A stretch of 46,222 bases of DNA, taken from contig UQEO01000003.1 in the NCBI GenBank assembly GCA_900540095.1, positions 1 to 46,222 of the forward strand, in the 5' to 3' direction. The translations under genes and the position numbers were made by a program. Below the pieces are notes generated by a model that saw nothing but the letters and a program-made list of their open reading frames with translations, did not search any database and was not told where the DNA came from. Within the stretch, counting starts at the first letter, position 1. The number at the start of each line of letters is the position of its first letter. Of the stretch, positions 1-8,058 are shown piece after piece. The DNA is from an uncultured Collinsella sp. GTDB lineage: Bacteria > Actinomycetota > Coriobacteriia > Coriobacteriales > Coriobacteriaceae.

Positions 1-498
1 TGCCTCGACGCCGCCCCCTGCCCGCCCCTTGATGAGCACGGGCCAGCCGATGCGCTCGGCCTCGGCCGTCGCCTCCTCGGGGCTTTTGAGCAAATCGCAG
101 CCCGGAACGATGGGCACGCCCGCCGCGGCAGCCGTTCGGCGTGCGGCGTCCTTGTCGCCCATGCTGTCGATGACCTCGGCCGAGGGACCAACAAACGCCA
201 GGCCATACTTGTCGCAGTCGCGCACGAAGCTCGCCTTCTCGGAAAAGAAACCGTAGCCGGGATGGATCGCCTTTGCCCCCGACTTCACGGCACAGGTGAG
301 CACGGCATCGTCGTTGAGGTAGCTCTCGGCAAGACGCGGGCCGCCGATGCAATACGCCTCGTCGGCGAGCTGCACGTGCAGCGCGTCCGCATCGGCCGTG
401 GAATAAACGGCGACGGTCTTGATGCCCATATCGCGGCACGCGCGGATAACACGGACCGCAACCTCGCCGCGGTTGGCGATGAGCACTTTGTCGAACAT
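1..498 (-). CDS. accC: Biotin carboxylase subunit of acetyl-CoA carboxylase, 5' part only
   Basis: The first 166 codons of AccC, cut by the window edge. The enzyme carboxylates the biotin on AccB with ATP and bicarbonate, the first half-reaction of malonyl-CoA synthesis. The protein begins MFDKVLIANRGEVAVR, the classic N-terminal biotin-carboxylase motif, followed by HPGYGFFSE near residue 90 and the ATP-grasp segment VLIKGRAGGG at the end. ATG at 498 follows an AAGGAAGG ribosome site, 10 bp after the fabZ stop. The last visible codons read AGGGVEA where the family has AGGGGRG. Inserting one base there restores the expected reading, so a one-base deletion (real or assembly error) is likely within 10 bases of the edge. 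Confidence 0.93.
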   Translation of the reverse strand, partial: MFDKVLIANRGEVAVRVIRACRDMGIKTVAVYSTADADALHVQLADEAYCIGGPRLAESYLNDDAVLTCAVKSGAKAIHPGYGFFSEKASFVRDCDKYGLAFVGPSAEVIDSMGDKDAARRTAAAAGVPIVPGCDLLKSPEEATAEAERIGWPVLIKGRAGGGVEA

Positions 499-508
499 GA
501 AGCCTTCC

Positions 509-931
509 TTAACTTTCGTGCATGAGTGCAAAAGACATATCGGCGCGGCAGCAAACCTCACCGTTGACGCTCGCAGTACCCGTCGCAAAGCGGAACGGCC
601 CGCGCGCACGCGTGATGGAGCACACCAAATCCACCGTGTCGCCCGGGCGCACCGGACGCTTAAAGCGCACCTTGTCCAGACTCGTGTAGAACGGCGTCGC
701 GACGCGCGCCTCCTCATCGCCCATCAGCAGCACGCAGCAGTTCTGGGCGAGCATCTCGCACTGGATCACGCCGGGGACGACCGGGTTTCCCGGAAAATGC
801 CCCTGCAAAAAGTACTCGTCGCCCGTAATCGTGATCTTGCCGTGGGCCTCGTCGCCCACTAGCTCGGCTTCGTCGAGCAAAAGCATCGGCTCACGATGCG
901 GCAACAGCTTCTTGAGCTCTTCTTTGTTCAT
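509..931 (-). CDS. fabZ: 3-hydroxyacyl-ACP dehydratase FabZ
   Basis: Dehydrates beta-hydroxyacyl-ACP to trans-2-enoyl-ACP in type II fatty-acid elongation; soluble hot-dog fold. The signature GHFPGNPVVPGV holds the catalytic histidine, and the glutamate lies in VIQCEMLAQ about 14 residues on. At 140 residues the length is normal. I chose ATG at 931 over the in-frame GTG at 940 (which abuts the accB stop) because AGGTGAT then serves as a ribosome site with normal spacing. Starting at 940 would add three residues. It sits between accB and accC in the operon. No FabA-type isomerase is visible in the window. Confidence 0.95.
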   Translation of the reverse strand: MNKEELKKLLPHREPMLLLDEAELVGDEAHGKITITGDEYFLQGHFPGNPVVPGVIQCEMLAQNCCVLLMGDEEARVATPFYTSLDKVRFKRPVRPGDTVDLVCSITRARGPFRFATGTASVNGEVCCRADMSFALMHES

Positions 932-940
932 GGATATCAC

Positions 941-1417
941 CTATCCGATCCTCATGAGGCAGCTGCCAAACTCCACGAGGTCTCCGTCGGTCACGCAGAC
1001 CTCGAGCACCTCGCCATCCGCCTCTGCCGTCACCTCGTTGAGAACCTTCATGGCCTCGATGATGCAGAGGGTCTCGCCGGCTTTGACCTTGGAGCCCACG
1101 TGCACAAACGGTTCGTCGCCCGGCGCCGGGGCAGCATAGAAAACGCCGACCATGGGAGCGGTCACCTCGGTGCCCTTGGGCTCCGGTGCGGCGGCAGGCG
1201 CCTGCGCGGCGGGCTCCGGTGCGGCGGCAGGCATGGCGACAGGAGCCACCGCCGGAGCAGTCACGGCGCCCGGTATAGGCATGGGCACAGCAACCGGCTG
1301 TGCGGCGCTCGCGCGCTCGAGTTCGACCGCGGTGCCATCAGGCTCCTCAACGCGCACGCGCGTGAGGCCGCGGTCCTCCATAACATCGGCTATCTCGGCA
1401 AGTCTTTTGGAATCCAT
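941..1417 (-). CDS. accB: Biotin carboxyl carrier protein of acetyl-CoA carboxylase
   Basis: Carries the biotin that shuttles CO2 from AccC to the carboxyltransferase. It has 158 residues: a short N-terminal domain, an Ala/Pro-rich linker (about 38-80), and a C-terminal biotinyl domain with EAMKV at 121-125, whose Lys124 is the expected biotinylation site. The ribosome site GAGGAG lies inside the end of fabF, with a 3-base gap between genes. Its modifying enzyme BirA is encoded at 6798, divergently from the same operon, so substrate and ligase are linked. Confidence 0.96.
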   Translation of the reverse strand: MDSKRLAEIADVMEDRGLTRVRVEEPDGTAVELERASAAQPVAVPMPIPGAVTAPAVAPVAMPAAAPEPAAQAPAAAPEPKGTEVTAPMVGVFYAAPAPGDEPFVHVGSKVKAGETLCIIEAMKVLNEVTAEADGEVLEVCVTDGDLVEFGSCLMRIG

Positions 1418-1420
1418 GCT

Positions 1421-2671
1421 CTAGCTCCTCGTATATCTACGCAGCGCGATGGCGGCGTTATGCCCACCAAAGCCCAGGTTGGTCGAAAGCGCCCAGGTAA
1501 GGTCGGCGCGAACCGCGCGATTGGGCGTGTAGTCAAGATCGCAGGCGGGATCGGGTGTGTGGTAGTTAATGGTCGGCGGCACCACGCCCTGCTCGAGCGC
1601 CATGGCACAGGCCATGACCTCGATGGCACCCGTGGCACCGATCATATGGCCGGTCATCGACTTGGTCGACGAGACGTGCGCGGCTCGTGCCGCGTCCTCG
1701 CCGAGCGCACGCTTAATGCCCGCCGTCTCAGACGAATCGTTGAGCTTGGTCGAGGTGCCGTGAGCGTTGATGTAGAGGCCCTCGGAAGGCTTGACGTCGC
1801 CCTCGGCAACCGCCAGCGATATCGCGCGGGCAATGCCGGCAGCCTCGGGATCGGGGCTCGTGATGTGATAGGCATCATCGGTGTTGCCGTAGCCCACGAT
1901 CTCTGCATAAATGTGCGCACCGCGCGCCTGCGCATGCTCCATGCCCTCGAGCACCAACACGCAGGCGCCCTCGCCCATCACAAAGCCGTCGCGGTCTGCA
2001 TCAAACGGACGGCATGCCGTCGCGGGATCGGGGTTGGTGGTCAATGCGCGACAGGACGTAAAGCCCGCAACGGCATCGGGGATAATGGCCGCCTCGGCGC
2101 CGCCGGCGAGAATCGCATCGGCATAGCCATGCTTGATGGCGCGGAACGCCTCGCCCACGGCATGTGCCGAGGTCGCGCAGGCGGTCACCACGGGCAGGGT
2201 CGGGCCCTTTGCCTTGTGGCGGATTGCGATATTGCCCGAAGCCATATTGGGGATCATCATCGCAATCATATAGGGCGATGCACGGCGAGGCCCTCGATCG
2301 GCGATCGTGTGGACGTTGTCGACAAGTGTCTGCATGCCGCCCACGCCTGAACCCACGTAGACGCCCAGGCGTTCGCGATCGATGGCGCCTTCGACATCAA
2401 AGCCCGCATCGTGCATGGCCTCGTCCGACGCCGCCAGGGCAAACTGAACGCAGGGGTCCAGGTGCTTGGCGTCACGCTTACCAAAGTACTCGTTGCCGTC
2501 AAAACCCTTGACCTCGGCCGCCACCTTAACGGCAAACGCATCGGTATCGAAGTGCGTGATCGGGCCGATGCCGCACGTGCCGGCGCACATGGCCGCCCAG
2601 GTGGCAAGCGCCGTGTTACCGAGCGGCGATACGGCACCGATACCGGTGATTGCAACTCTCTGTTCCATCAT
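1421..2671 (-). CDS. fabF: 3-oxoacyl-ACP synthase II (FabF/KAS II)
   Basis: Condenses malonyl-ACP with acyl-ACP during chain elongation. In the reading that begins at 2686 the catalytic triad is clear: Cys170 in TACATSAHA, His309 in NAHGTSTKLND and His347 in STKSMTGHMIGATGA. GFGGHNAA lies near the C terminus. The upstream ATG at 2686 is rejected because its first codons are the ribosome site itself (ATGAGGAG). The tandem ATGATG at 2671/2668 is the likely start, giving MMEQRVAITGIG and 416 residues. It lies 36 bp after fabG in the fab operon. Confidence 0.96.
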   Translation of the reverse strand: MMEQRVAITGIGAVSPLGNTALATWAAMCAGTCGIGPITHFDTDAFAVKVAAEVKGFDGNEYFGKRDAKHLDPCVQFALAASDEAMHDAGFDVEGAIDRERLGVYVGSGVGGMQTLVDNVHTIADRGPRRASPYMIAMMIPNMASGNIAIRHKAKGPTLPVVTACATSAHAVGEAFRAIKHGYADAILAGGAEAAIIPDAVAGFTSCRALTTNPDPATACRPFDADRDGFVMGEGACVLVLEGMEHAQARGAHIYAEIVGYGNTDDAYHITSPDPEAAGIARAISLAVAEGDVKPSEGLYINAHGTSTKLNDSSETAGIKRALGEDAARAAHVSSTKSMTGHMIGATGAIEVMACAMALEQGVVPPTINYHTPDPACDLDYTPNRAVRADLTWALSTNLGFGGHNAAIALRRYTRS

Positions 2672-2707
2672 GGTCTCCTCATTCAAGCCGTTGTTCGGCC
2701 CTGGTTT

Positions 2708-3481
2708 CTACATCGCCATTCCGCCGTCGACGCGCACGACCTCGCCCGTAATGTAGGCAGCCGCATCACTCGCCAAAAAGCGCACCACGCCGGCCACTTC
2801 CTCGGGGTGCGCCATGCGCTTTAGGGGAATCTGCTCCTCGGTTGCCGCGCGAACCTTATCCGATAGCTTTGCCGTCATATCGGTCTCGACAAACCCGGGG
2901 GCGACCGCGTTCACTCGTACGCCGCGGGGCGCAAGCTCGCGCGCCACCGCCTTGGTCAGACCGATCACGCCCGCCTTGGAGGCGGCGTAGTTGGCCTGCC
3001 CGGCATTGCCCATCAGGCCCACAACCGAGCTCATGTTGATGACGCAACCGCCGCGCTGGCGCATAAAGGTCTTGGTGAGCGCGCGCGTCGTGTTAAACGT
3101 TCCTTTAAGATTGACATCGAGCACGCGATCGAAGGCGTCATCGCCCATGCGCATGAGCAGGCCATCGCGGGTGATGCCAGCGTTGTTGACGAGCGCCCAA
3201 ATGAAGCCAAAGTCGTTGAGGACCGCTTCCACGCACGCGTTGACGGCAGCGGGGTCGGCCACGTCACATTGATATGCGCGCGCCGTGGCGCCAGCCGCCT
3301 CACAGGCTTCGCACGTCTCGTGCGCCGCATCGACGCTACCGGCATAGACGACGGCGATATCAAAGCCGTCCTCCGCCAGGCCCACGGCACAAGCGCGACC
3401 GATGCCGCGCGAGCCGCCCGTGACAAGCGCCACGCGACGTGAGTCGTTGCGCTCGAGCGCGCCGTTGTTCAAATTGCCCAT
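2708..3481 (-). CDS. fabG: 3-oxoacyl-ACP reductase FabG
   Basis: NADPH-dependent reduction of beta-ketoacyl-ACP, a classical short-chain dehydrogenase. TGGSRGIG at 21-28 is the cofactor loop and NNAG at 99-102 the structural motif. The catalytic set is Asn124, Ser151/152, Tyr165 and Lys169 (YAASK). The protein ends TGEVVRVDGGMAM, the usual FabG tail. Its 257 residues are about ten longer than typical, because of an N-terminal segment (MGNLNNGALERND) before the first strand. The start is supported by GAAAGGA seven bases upstream. Confidence 0.96.
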   Translation of the reverse strand: MGNLNNGALERNDSRRVALVTGGSRGIGRACAVGLAEDGFDIAVVYAGSVDAAHETCEACEAAGATARAYQCDVADPAAVNACVEAVLNDFGFIWALVNNAGITRDGLLMRMGDDAFDRVLDVNLKGTFNTTRALTKTFMRQRGGCVINMSSVVGLMGNAGQANYAASKAGVIGLTKAVARELAPRGVRVNAVAPGFVETDMTAKLSDKVRAATEEQIPLKRMAHPEEVAGVVRFLASDAAAYITGEVVRVDGGMAM

Positions 3482-3511
3482 GTCATTCCTTTCGGGTTAC
3501 AGCCCTGTGGA

Positions 3512-4438
3512 CTATGCGAGCTCGTCGGCAATAGCTGCGACCTGCTCGGCCGTTTCGCACGAATACACGCGAACGTCGCTCAGCGTACGCTTTACCAGGC
3601 CCGACAGCGTTTTGCCGGGGCCGACCTCAATAAACGTGTCGATGCCTTGATCCTGCAGAGCATGCAGCGTGTCGACCCAGCGCACGGCATGACTCACCTG
3701 GTTGGCCAGCACGTCCGACGCCGCTAGCGGGTCGGCCGGATAGGGCGCCGCCGTCATATTTTCCATAACAGGAATGAGCAGCGGGGACGGCGCGTGGCCG
3801 GCTTGGATATACGTCGCCAGCCCTTCAGTCGCTTCGGCCATATAGGGGCTATGGAATGCACCCGACACCGCGACCTTCATGGCGCGACCGCCAGCCTCTT
3901 TTACCAGGACGTCGAGGGCCTGCAACGCATCGGGCGCTCCGGCCACAACCGTCTGCTGCGGACTGTTGTAGTTGACCGGCCAGCAGTCCTCGCCGGCCTG
4001 TTTTGCCAAGCCCTCGACCTGCGCCGCATCGAGTTTGATGACGGCGCGCATTCCGCCGGGGTGACGCTCGGCCGCTGTGGCCATCAATGCCGCGCGCTCA
4101 CACACGAGCTCAAAACCCGCTCGCGTATCGAATGCCCCCGCAAAGGTGAGTGCAGCGACCTCGCCCAGCGAGAATCCCGCACAGGCGGCAGGCACCACGC
4201 CGCGCTCGCGCAGGGCGACGGCGACAGCCAAGTCGTGCACGAACACGCAAGGCTGCGTGTTCTCGGTCTGCGAGAGCTCCTCCTTGGAGGCGCTCCGGCA
4301 CTGCTCGCTCGTCCCCGGGCGCACCTCATCGGCAATGGCGAACACCTCGGCGGCCGCCGGCGATGTCTCGATCAAGTCGACGCCCATCGCGGGGTGCTGG
4401 GCACCCTGGCCGGCAAACAAAAACGCTACGCTACCCAT
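3512..4438 (-). CDS. fabD: Malonyl-CoA:ACP transacylase FabD
   Basis: Moves malonyl from CoA to ACP. From ATG at 4438 the protein has 308 residues, the family norm, and begins MGSVAFLFAGQGAQ. Ser90 in GFSLGE is the nucleophile (E. coli has GHSLGE; other residues at that position occur in the family). Arg115 and His196 (GAFHSPY) complete the active site. The open frame extends 34 codons further upstream into fabK, but that segment is Arg-rich and lacks family character, while GAAAGGTG precedes 4438. The start overlaps the end of fabK by 13 bases, suggesting translational coupling. Confidence 0.95.
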   Translation of the reverse strand: MGSVAFLFAGQGAQHPAMGVDLIETSPAAAEVFAIADEVRPGTSEQCRSASKEELSQTENTQPCVFVHDLAVAVALRERGVVPAACAGFSLGEVAALTFAGAFDTRAGFELVCERAALMATAAERHPGGMRAVIKLDAAQVEGLAKQAGEDCWPVNYNSPQQTVVAGAPDALQALDVLVKEAGGRAMKVAVSGAFHSPYMAEATEGLATYIQAGHAPSPLLIPVMENMTAAPYPADPLAASDVLANQVSHAVRWVDTLHALQDQGIDTFIEVGPGKTLSGLVKRTLSDVRVYSCETAEQVAAIADELA

Positions 4439-5370
4439 GCGGACGCACCTTTCAGGACATGCTCGGCGCCATCGACCAGATCGTCGACGATTTCGCGTGC
4501 GCTCTGGCGCTCGTTGACCATGCCAGCAATCTGTCCGCACAAATACGAACCCTCTTCGTAATTACCGTCCTTTGCGGCTTTACGAAGCGCGCCCGTGCCC
4601 ATGGCCCCGAGCTCCTCGGGGCTTGCGCCCGCCGCCTCGTTCTTGGAATACGCGTTGGTGAAGGGGCTCTTGAGGGCGCGAACCGGATGTCCCGTCGAGC
4701 GACCGGTCGCACGCGTCGACGTGTCGCCCGCCTTGAGCACCAGCTCTTTGTACTGTTCGGATACGGTGCACTCGTTTGCGACCAGAAAGCGTGTTCCCAC
4801 CTGGACGCCGGCGGCGCCGAGCATAAAGGCGGCCGCCACACCGCGGCCATCGGCGATGCCGCCAGCCGCAACCACGGGAATATCGACCGCATCGACAACC
4901 TGCGGCACTAGTGCCATCGTCGAGGTCTCTCCAATATGGCCGCCTGATTCGGTGCCCTCTGCAACCACGGCAGTTGCTCCGCGACGCGCCACGAGACGCG
5001 CCAGCGCCACCGAAGCCACGACGGGTATGACCTTGATGCCTGCATCGTTCCAGGCCTTCATGTACTTGGTGGGATTGCCGGCGCCGGTCACCACAACGGG
5101 CACCCGCTCATCAATCACCACTTGTGCGACCTCGTCGACAAACGGGCTCATGAGCATAACGTTGACGCCAAAGGGCTTATCCGTCTTGGCGCGCAGCTCG
5201 TGAATCTGATCGCGCAGCCAGTTTGCGTCGGCATTCATGGCCGCGATAATGCCTAAGCCGCCCGCCTCGGACACGGCAGATGCCAGCGAGGCGTCGGCAA
5301 TCCAGGCCATGCCACCCTGGAATACGGGCTTTTCGATGCCGAGCAGATCGCAGAGAGGAGACTTGAGCAT
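4426..5370 (-). CDS. fabK: Enoyl-ACP reductase II, FMN-dependent (FabK)
   Basis: Last step of the elongation cycle, reducing enoyl-ACP with NAD(P)H and FMN; TIM-barrel of the nitronate monooxygenase superfamily. The N-terminal PVFQGGMAWI and SEAGGLGIIAA, then TESGGHIGE (catalytic histidine) and AAGGIADGRG/GAAGVQVGTRFL (FMN phosphate binding) are characteristic. About 314 residues. GGAGAAG sits 5-8 bases upstream, and I prefer ATG 5370 to the overlapping GTG 5373. FabK enzymes are insensitive to triclosan, unlike FabI (family knowledge). No FabI is visible here. Confidence 0.94.
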   Translation of the reverse strand: MLKSPLCDLLGIEKPVFQGGMAWIADASLASAVSEAGGLGIIAAMNADANWLRDQIHELRAKTDKPFGVNVMLMSPFVDEVAQVVIDERVPVVVTGAGNPTKYMKAWNDAGIKVIPVVASVALARLVARRGATAVVAEGTESGGHIGETSTMALVPQVVDAVDIPVVAAGGIADGRGVAAAFMLGAAGVQVGTRFLVANECTVSEQYKELVLKAGDTSTRATGRSTGHPVRALKSPFTNAYSKNEAAGASPEELGAMGTGALRKAAKDGNYEEGSYLCGQIAGMVNERQSAREIVDDLVDGAEHVLKGASAWVA

Positions 5371-5372
5371 CA

Positions 5373-5609
5373 CTACTTCTCCAATGCCGCCTCGACCGTA
5401 TCGACGAACTCGCCGACCGTCTTGGGGTTCTCCTCGGTATCGAGCTCAATGCCAAACTCGTCCTCGACGGCAACGAGGATCTCGACGGTACCCAGACTGT
5501 CGAGGCCAATCTCCTCGAGCGTGGACTCGGGCTTCATCTCGACATCGTCAAGGCCGGCGGTCTCGCGGATAACGTCGCAAACCCGCTCGAAGGTCTTCTG
5601 ATCTGCCAT
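5373..5609 (-). CDS. acpP: Acyl carrier protein
   Basis: Carries growing acyl chains on 4'-phosphopantetheine. From ATG 5609 (AAGGAG ribosome site) it has 78 residues: a small acidic four-helix protein with Ser38 in GLDSLGTVE as the attachment site. The longer frame from 5648 adds a basic stretch unlike any ACP and is rejected. The stop TAG (5373-5375) abuts the fabK start. Placement between fabH and fabK is standard for fab operons. Confidence 0.96.
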   Translation of the reverse strand: MADQKTFERVCDVIRETAGLDDVEMKPESTLEEIGLDSLGTVEILVAVEDEFGIELDTEENPKTVGEFVDTVEAALEK

Positions 5610-5661
5610 GGTACTTCTCCTTTGTTTGTGCCCCAGGGGCGTTTTCATTTCCTATGTGCAA

Positions 5662-6621
5662 CTACTTCCAGCGAAGTAGATAGCCACCTACATCCAAGCC
5701 GGCGCCAAATCCGACCAGGGCGATGGTGTCGCCCGCGTGCAGCGCGCCGGTATTTGCCAGTCGATCGAGAGCAAGCGGAATACAGGCACTCGAGATGTTG
5801 CCGGTTTCACGCAACGTTCGGACCACACGGTCATCCGGCACACCCAGGCGCTTGACTGCCTGGCTCAAGATTCGTTCGTTAGCCTGATGGAATACAAAGT
5901 GGTCGATGTCCTCGACCGCGATGCTCGCGTCGCAGGCGAGCTTGTTGACCGTGTCGCAGATGGCATTGACGCCAAACTTGAAGACGCGACGGCCGTTCAT
6001 GGAAAGCACGCTTTCGCAGTCCTGCGCCGTCTTATACGGCGAGGAGCCCGCCAATCCGGGGACGCGCAGTGTTTCGACGTCAGGCGACGTCGAAAGCTCA
6101 ACAGCAAGGGGATTCTCTCCCCCAGCCTCTATGACCGCAGCACCCGCGCCATCGCCAAAGAGCACGCACGTGGCACGGTCGGTCCAATCGAGCGCGCGCG
6201 TCATCTGCTCGGCGGCAACGACCAGCACGTGCTTGGCGCGACCGCGGGCGATATAGCCCTCGGCGACATCGAGCGCAAATACGAAGCCGGCACAAGCCGC
6301 CGAAACGTCGAAGGCTGGACATGTGGCACCCAGGCGCTCAGCAACGGCGCACGCTTCGGCAGGAACGAGATGATCGCCCGTCGTCGTCGAGCAGACGATA
6401 AGATCCAGCTGGCTCGCATCGATTCCGGATACCTGAAGCGCCCGCTCGCTCGCCGCTACGGCAAGGTCGTCGAGTGACTCAGTGGTGCAGACGTGGCGGC
6501 TCTTGATACCGGTACGGGTAAAAATCCACTCATCCGAGGTATCGAGGAACTCGGACAGCTCGTCATTGGAAACACTGCGCGCAGGAAGCGCCGAGCCTGT
6601 TTCAAGAATCGTGAAACCCAT
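5662..6621 (-). CDS. fabH: 3-oxoacyl-ACP synthase III (FabH)
   Basis: Starts fatty-acid synthesis by condensing an acyl-CoA primer with malonyl-ACP. It has 319 residues with the full triad: Cys110 (SAACAGF), His245 (VFHQANERI) and Asn275 (ETGNISSAC). TRTGIKSRH near 35-43 is the family N-terminal motif. ATG 6621 follows a near-perfect AAAGGAGG. It is the first gene of the operon, and the 19-bp repeat at 6638-6656 ends only 17 bases before its start codon, a good place for repression. Confidence 0.96.
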   Translation of the reverse strand: MGFTILETGSALPARSVSNDELSEFLDTSDEWIFTRTGIKSRHVCTTESLDDLAVAASERALQVSGIDASQLDLIVCSTTTGDHLVPAEACAVAERLGATCPAFDVSAACAGFVFALDVAEGYIARGRAKHVLVVAAEQMTRALDWTDRATCVLFGDGAGAAVIEAGGENPLAVELSTSPDVETLRVPGLAGSSPYKTAQDCESVLSMNGRRVFKFGVNAICDTVNKLACDASIAVEDIDHFVFHQANERILSQAVKRLGVPDDRVVRTLRETGNISSACIPLALDRLANTGALHAGDTIALVGFGAGLDVGGYLLRWK

Positions 6622-6637
6622 CACTAACCTCCTTTGA

Positions 6638-6704
6638 GTTGTTGACGTGTTTACATCGACCAAGAGAGGATAGCGCATTTCAGTCGTTGTTGACGTGTTA
6701 ACAT
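6638..6704. promoter_or_regulatory. Paired 19-bp direct repeats between fabH and birA (candidate operators)
   Basis: Two copies of GTTGTTGACGTGTTWACAT lie at 6638-6656 and 6686-6704, with one mismatch and 48 bp apart. The inner 14-mer GTTGACGTGTTAAC is an imperfect palindrome with GTT/AAC ends. They sit in the shared upstream region of the fab operon (minus) and birA (plus), so one regulator could control both. The regulator is not encoded in the window. I do not assign it to FapR, FabT or FasR. Confidence 0.55.
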
Positions 6705-6797
6705 TAAATTGTCCAAATGCGACAAAGGCTTCACATTGTGTCTGTCTCTCGACACCATTGCGTTATTCACTTATTCATTAAGGAGGTAGCAGCCGCT

Positions 6798-7574
6798 ATG
6801 GATGCCCAATTAACGATAGTCGACGTAACCGGATCGACCAACGATGACCTGCTCGAAGCAGGAAAACAAGGAGCGCCGCACGGCACAGGACTTGCCGCCC
6901 GGGCGCAAACGGCAGGACGCGGCCGGCGCGGCCACAAGTGGGATTCAACCGCCGGCAACCTATTGCTTTCGATTGTCCTGCGTCCATGCGTTAATCCTGC
7001 AAAGTACTCCGGTCTTGCCGCCGTCAGCGGCCTAGCGGTGCTCGAGGCGCTCGAAAAGCAGGGTCTTGCAAACGAGATTGGCCTCAAATGGCCCAACGAC
7101 CTGGTCGCGCGAGGACGCAAGCTCGGCGGCATTCTGGTCGAGGCGGCACGCGATAACGAAGGCAAACCTTTCGCCGTCTGCGGCATTGGCATCAATGTGA
7201 ACTATGTGCCTTCGGAGGTTCCCGATGGCGGCCTGCCGGCAATCGGTCTCTCGGACCTCAACGAGAATGTTCCCGCCGTCGATGTGCTACTCAAGGAGGT
7301 CTATCACGCGGTCGTGAACGCTGTAGACACATGGGCAGAGCGTCTCAACGCCATGGAAGAAGACGCCGGACCGCTCGCGCCCGTCCACGGCGAATATGTC
7401 ACTCACCTTAATTGGATTGGGGAGCACGTTATCGCCCGTTCCCCTGCCGGTGACGAGCTGGCACGCGGCATCTTTAAAACCGTCGATGCCTTTGGTCGCG
7501 CATGTATCGAAACGGAAGGCGGCTTGCGATCCTTCCATTTTGAGGAGGCATCGCTGCGTCCCTTGAGCGAATAG
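6798..7574 (+). CDS. birA: Biotin--[acetyl-CoA carboxylase] ligase, catalytic form without HTH
   Basis: Activates biotin as biotinyl-AMP and attaches it to AccB. From ATG 6798 (AAGGAGGT 10 bases upstream) it has 258 residues: STND near 13-16, GRGRRG at 40-45 (adenylate loop), KWPNDL at 97-102, KLGGILVE near 108-115, and a C-terminal SH3-like domain. There is no N-terminal winged helix, so unlike E. coli BirA it should not itself repress transcription. The longer frame from 6717 is rejected: no ribosome site and no domain. It is divergent to the operon encoding its substrate. Confidence 0.94.
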   Translation: MDAQLTIVDVTGSTNDDLLEAGKQGAPHGTGLAARAQTAGRGRRGHKWDSTAGNLLLSIVLRPCVNPAKYSGLAAVSGLAVLEALEKQGLANEIGLKWPNDLVARGRKLGGILVEAARDNEGKPFAVCGIGINVNYVPSEVPDGGLPAIGLSDLNENVPAVDVLLKEVYHAVVNAVDTWAERLNAMEEDAGPLAPVHGEYVTHLNWIGEHVIARSPAGDELARGIFKTVDAFGRACIETEGGLRSFHFEEASLRPLSE

Positions 7575-7635
7575 GGCGCTGCAGCCACCTACTCGGCAGC
7601 AATGCCCGGCAGTCCAAACCATTATTCAAAACAAA

Positions 7636-7668
7636 AGAGCCCCGCTACCAACATGGCAGCGGGGCTCT
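7636..7668 (-). terminator. Intrinsic terminator of the rpsL-rpsG-fusA-rpsJ operon
   Basis: A perfect 11-bp stem (AGAGCCCCGCT / AGCGGGGCTCT) with an 11-base loop. On the minus strand it is followed by TTTTGTTTTG. It lies 21 bp past the rpsJ stop and between convergent rpsJ and birA. The plus direction lacks a T-run. Confidence 0.9.
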
Positions 7669-7689
7669 GTAAGCTATGAGCGATATCGC

Positions 7690-7998
7690 TTAGAGCTTGA
7701 TGTCGATGTCGACGCCAGCAGGGAGGTCGAGACGCATGAGCGAATCAACGGTGCCCGAGGTGGGGTCGAGGATGTCGATGAGACGCTTGTGGGTGCGCAT
7801 CTCGAACTGCTCACGGGAGTCCTTGTTCACGTGCGGCGAGCGGATAACCGTGTACAGGTTGCGCTCGGTGGGCAGGGGGACAGGACCGGAAACGCGAGCG
7901 CCGGTCTTCTGAGCGGTCTCGACGATGAGCTTCGCGGACTGATCGACGACCTCGTGATCATAGCCCTTGAGGCGAATGCGGATCTTCTGGGTAGCCAA
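7690..7998 (-). CDS. rpsJ: 30S ribosomal protein S10
   Basis: Component of the 30S head, and the NusE partner of NusB in antitermination. 102 residues, full length. It begins MATQKIRIRLKGYDH and contains VSGPVPLPTE and EQFEMRTHKR, both diagnostic. It follows fusA by 60 bp and is itself followed by a terminator. In most bacteria rpsJ opens the S10 operon after tuf; here tuf is absent and rplC does not follow. Confidence 0.97.
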   Translation of the reverse strand: MATQKIRIRLKGYDHEVVDQSAKLIVETAQKTGARVSGPVPLPTERNLYTVIRSPHVNKDSREQFEMRTHKRLIDILDPTSGTVDSLMRLDLPAGVDIDIKL

Positions 7999-8058
7999 CT
8001 TAAACCTCCAAAGAGTGCGAGAGATGTTCTCGCGGATTACGTAACAGGGAGCTCGAAC

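Noticed and set aside
896..2350. A 484-codon plus-strand frame across accB and fabF
   Set aside because: Crosses two clearly identified genes and is rich in Arg, His and Gly without family signal.
4090..4140. FabD with Phe in GFSLGE as an inactive variant
   Set aside because: The Ser, Arg and His of the active site are intact, and the residue before Ser varies in the family.
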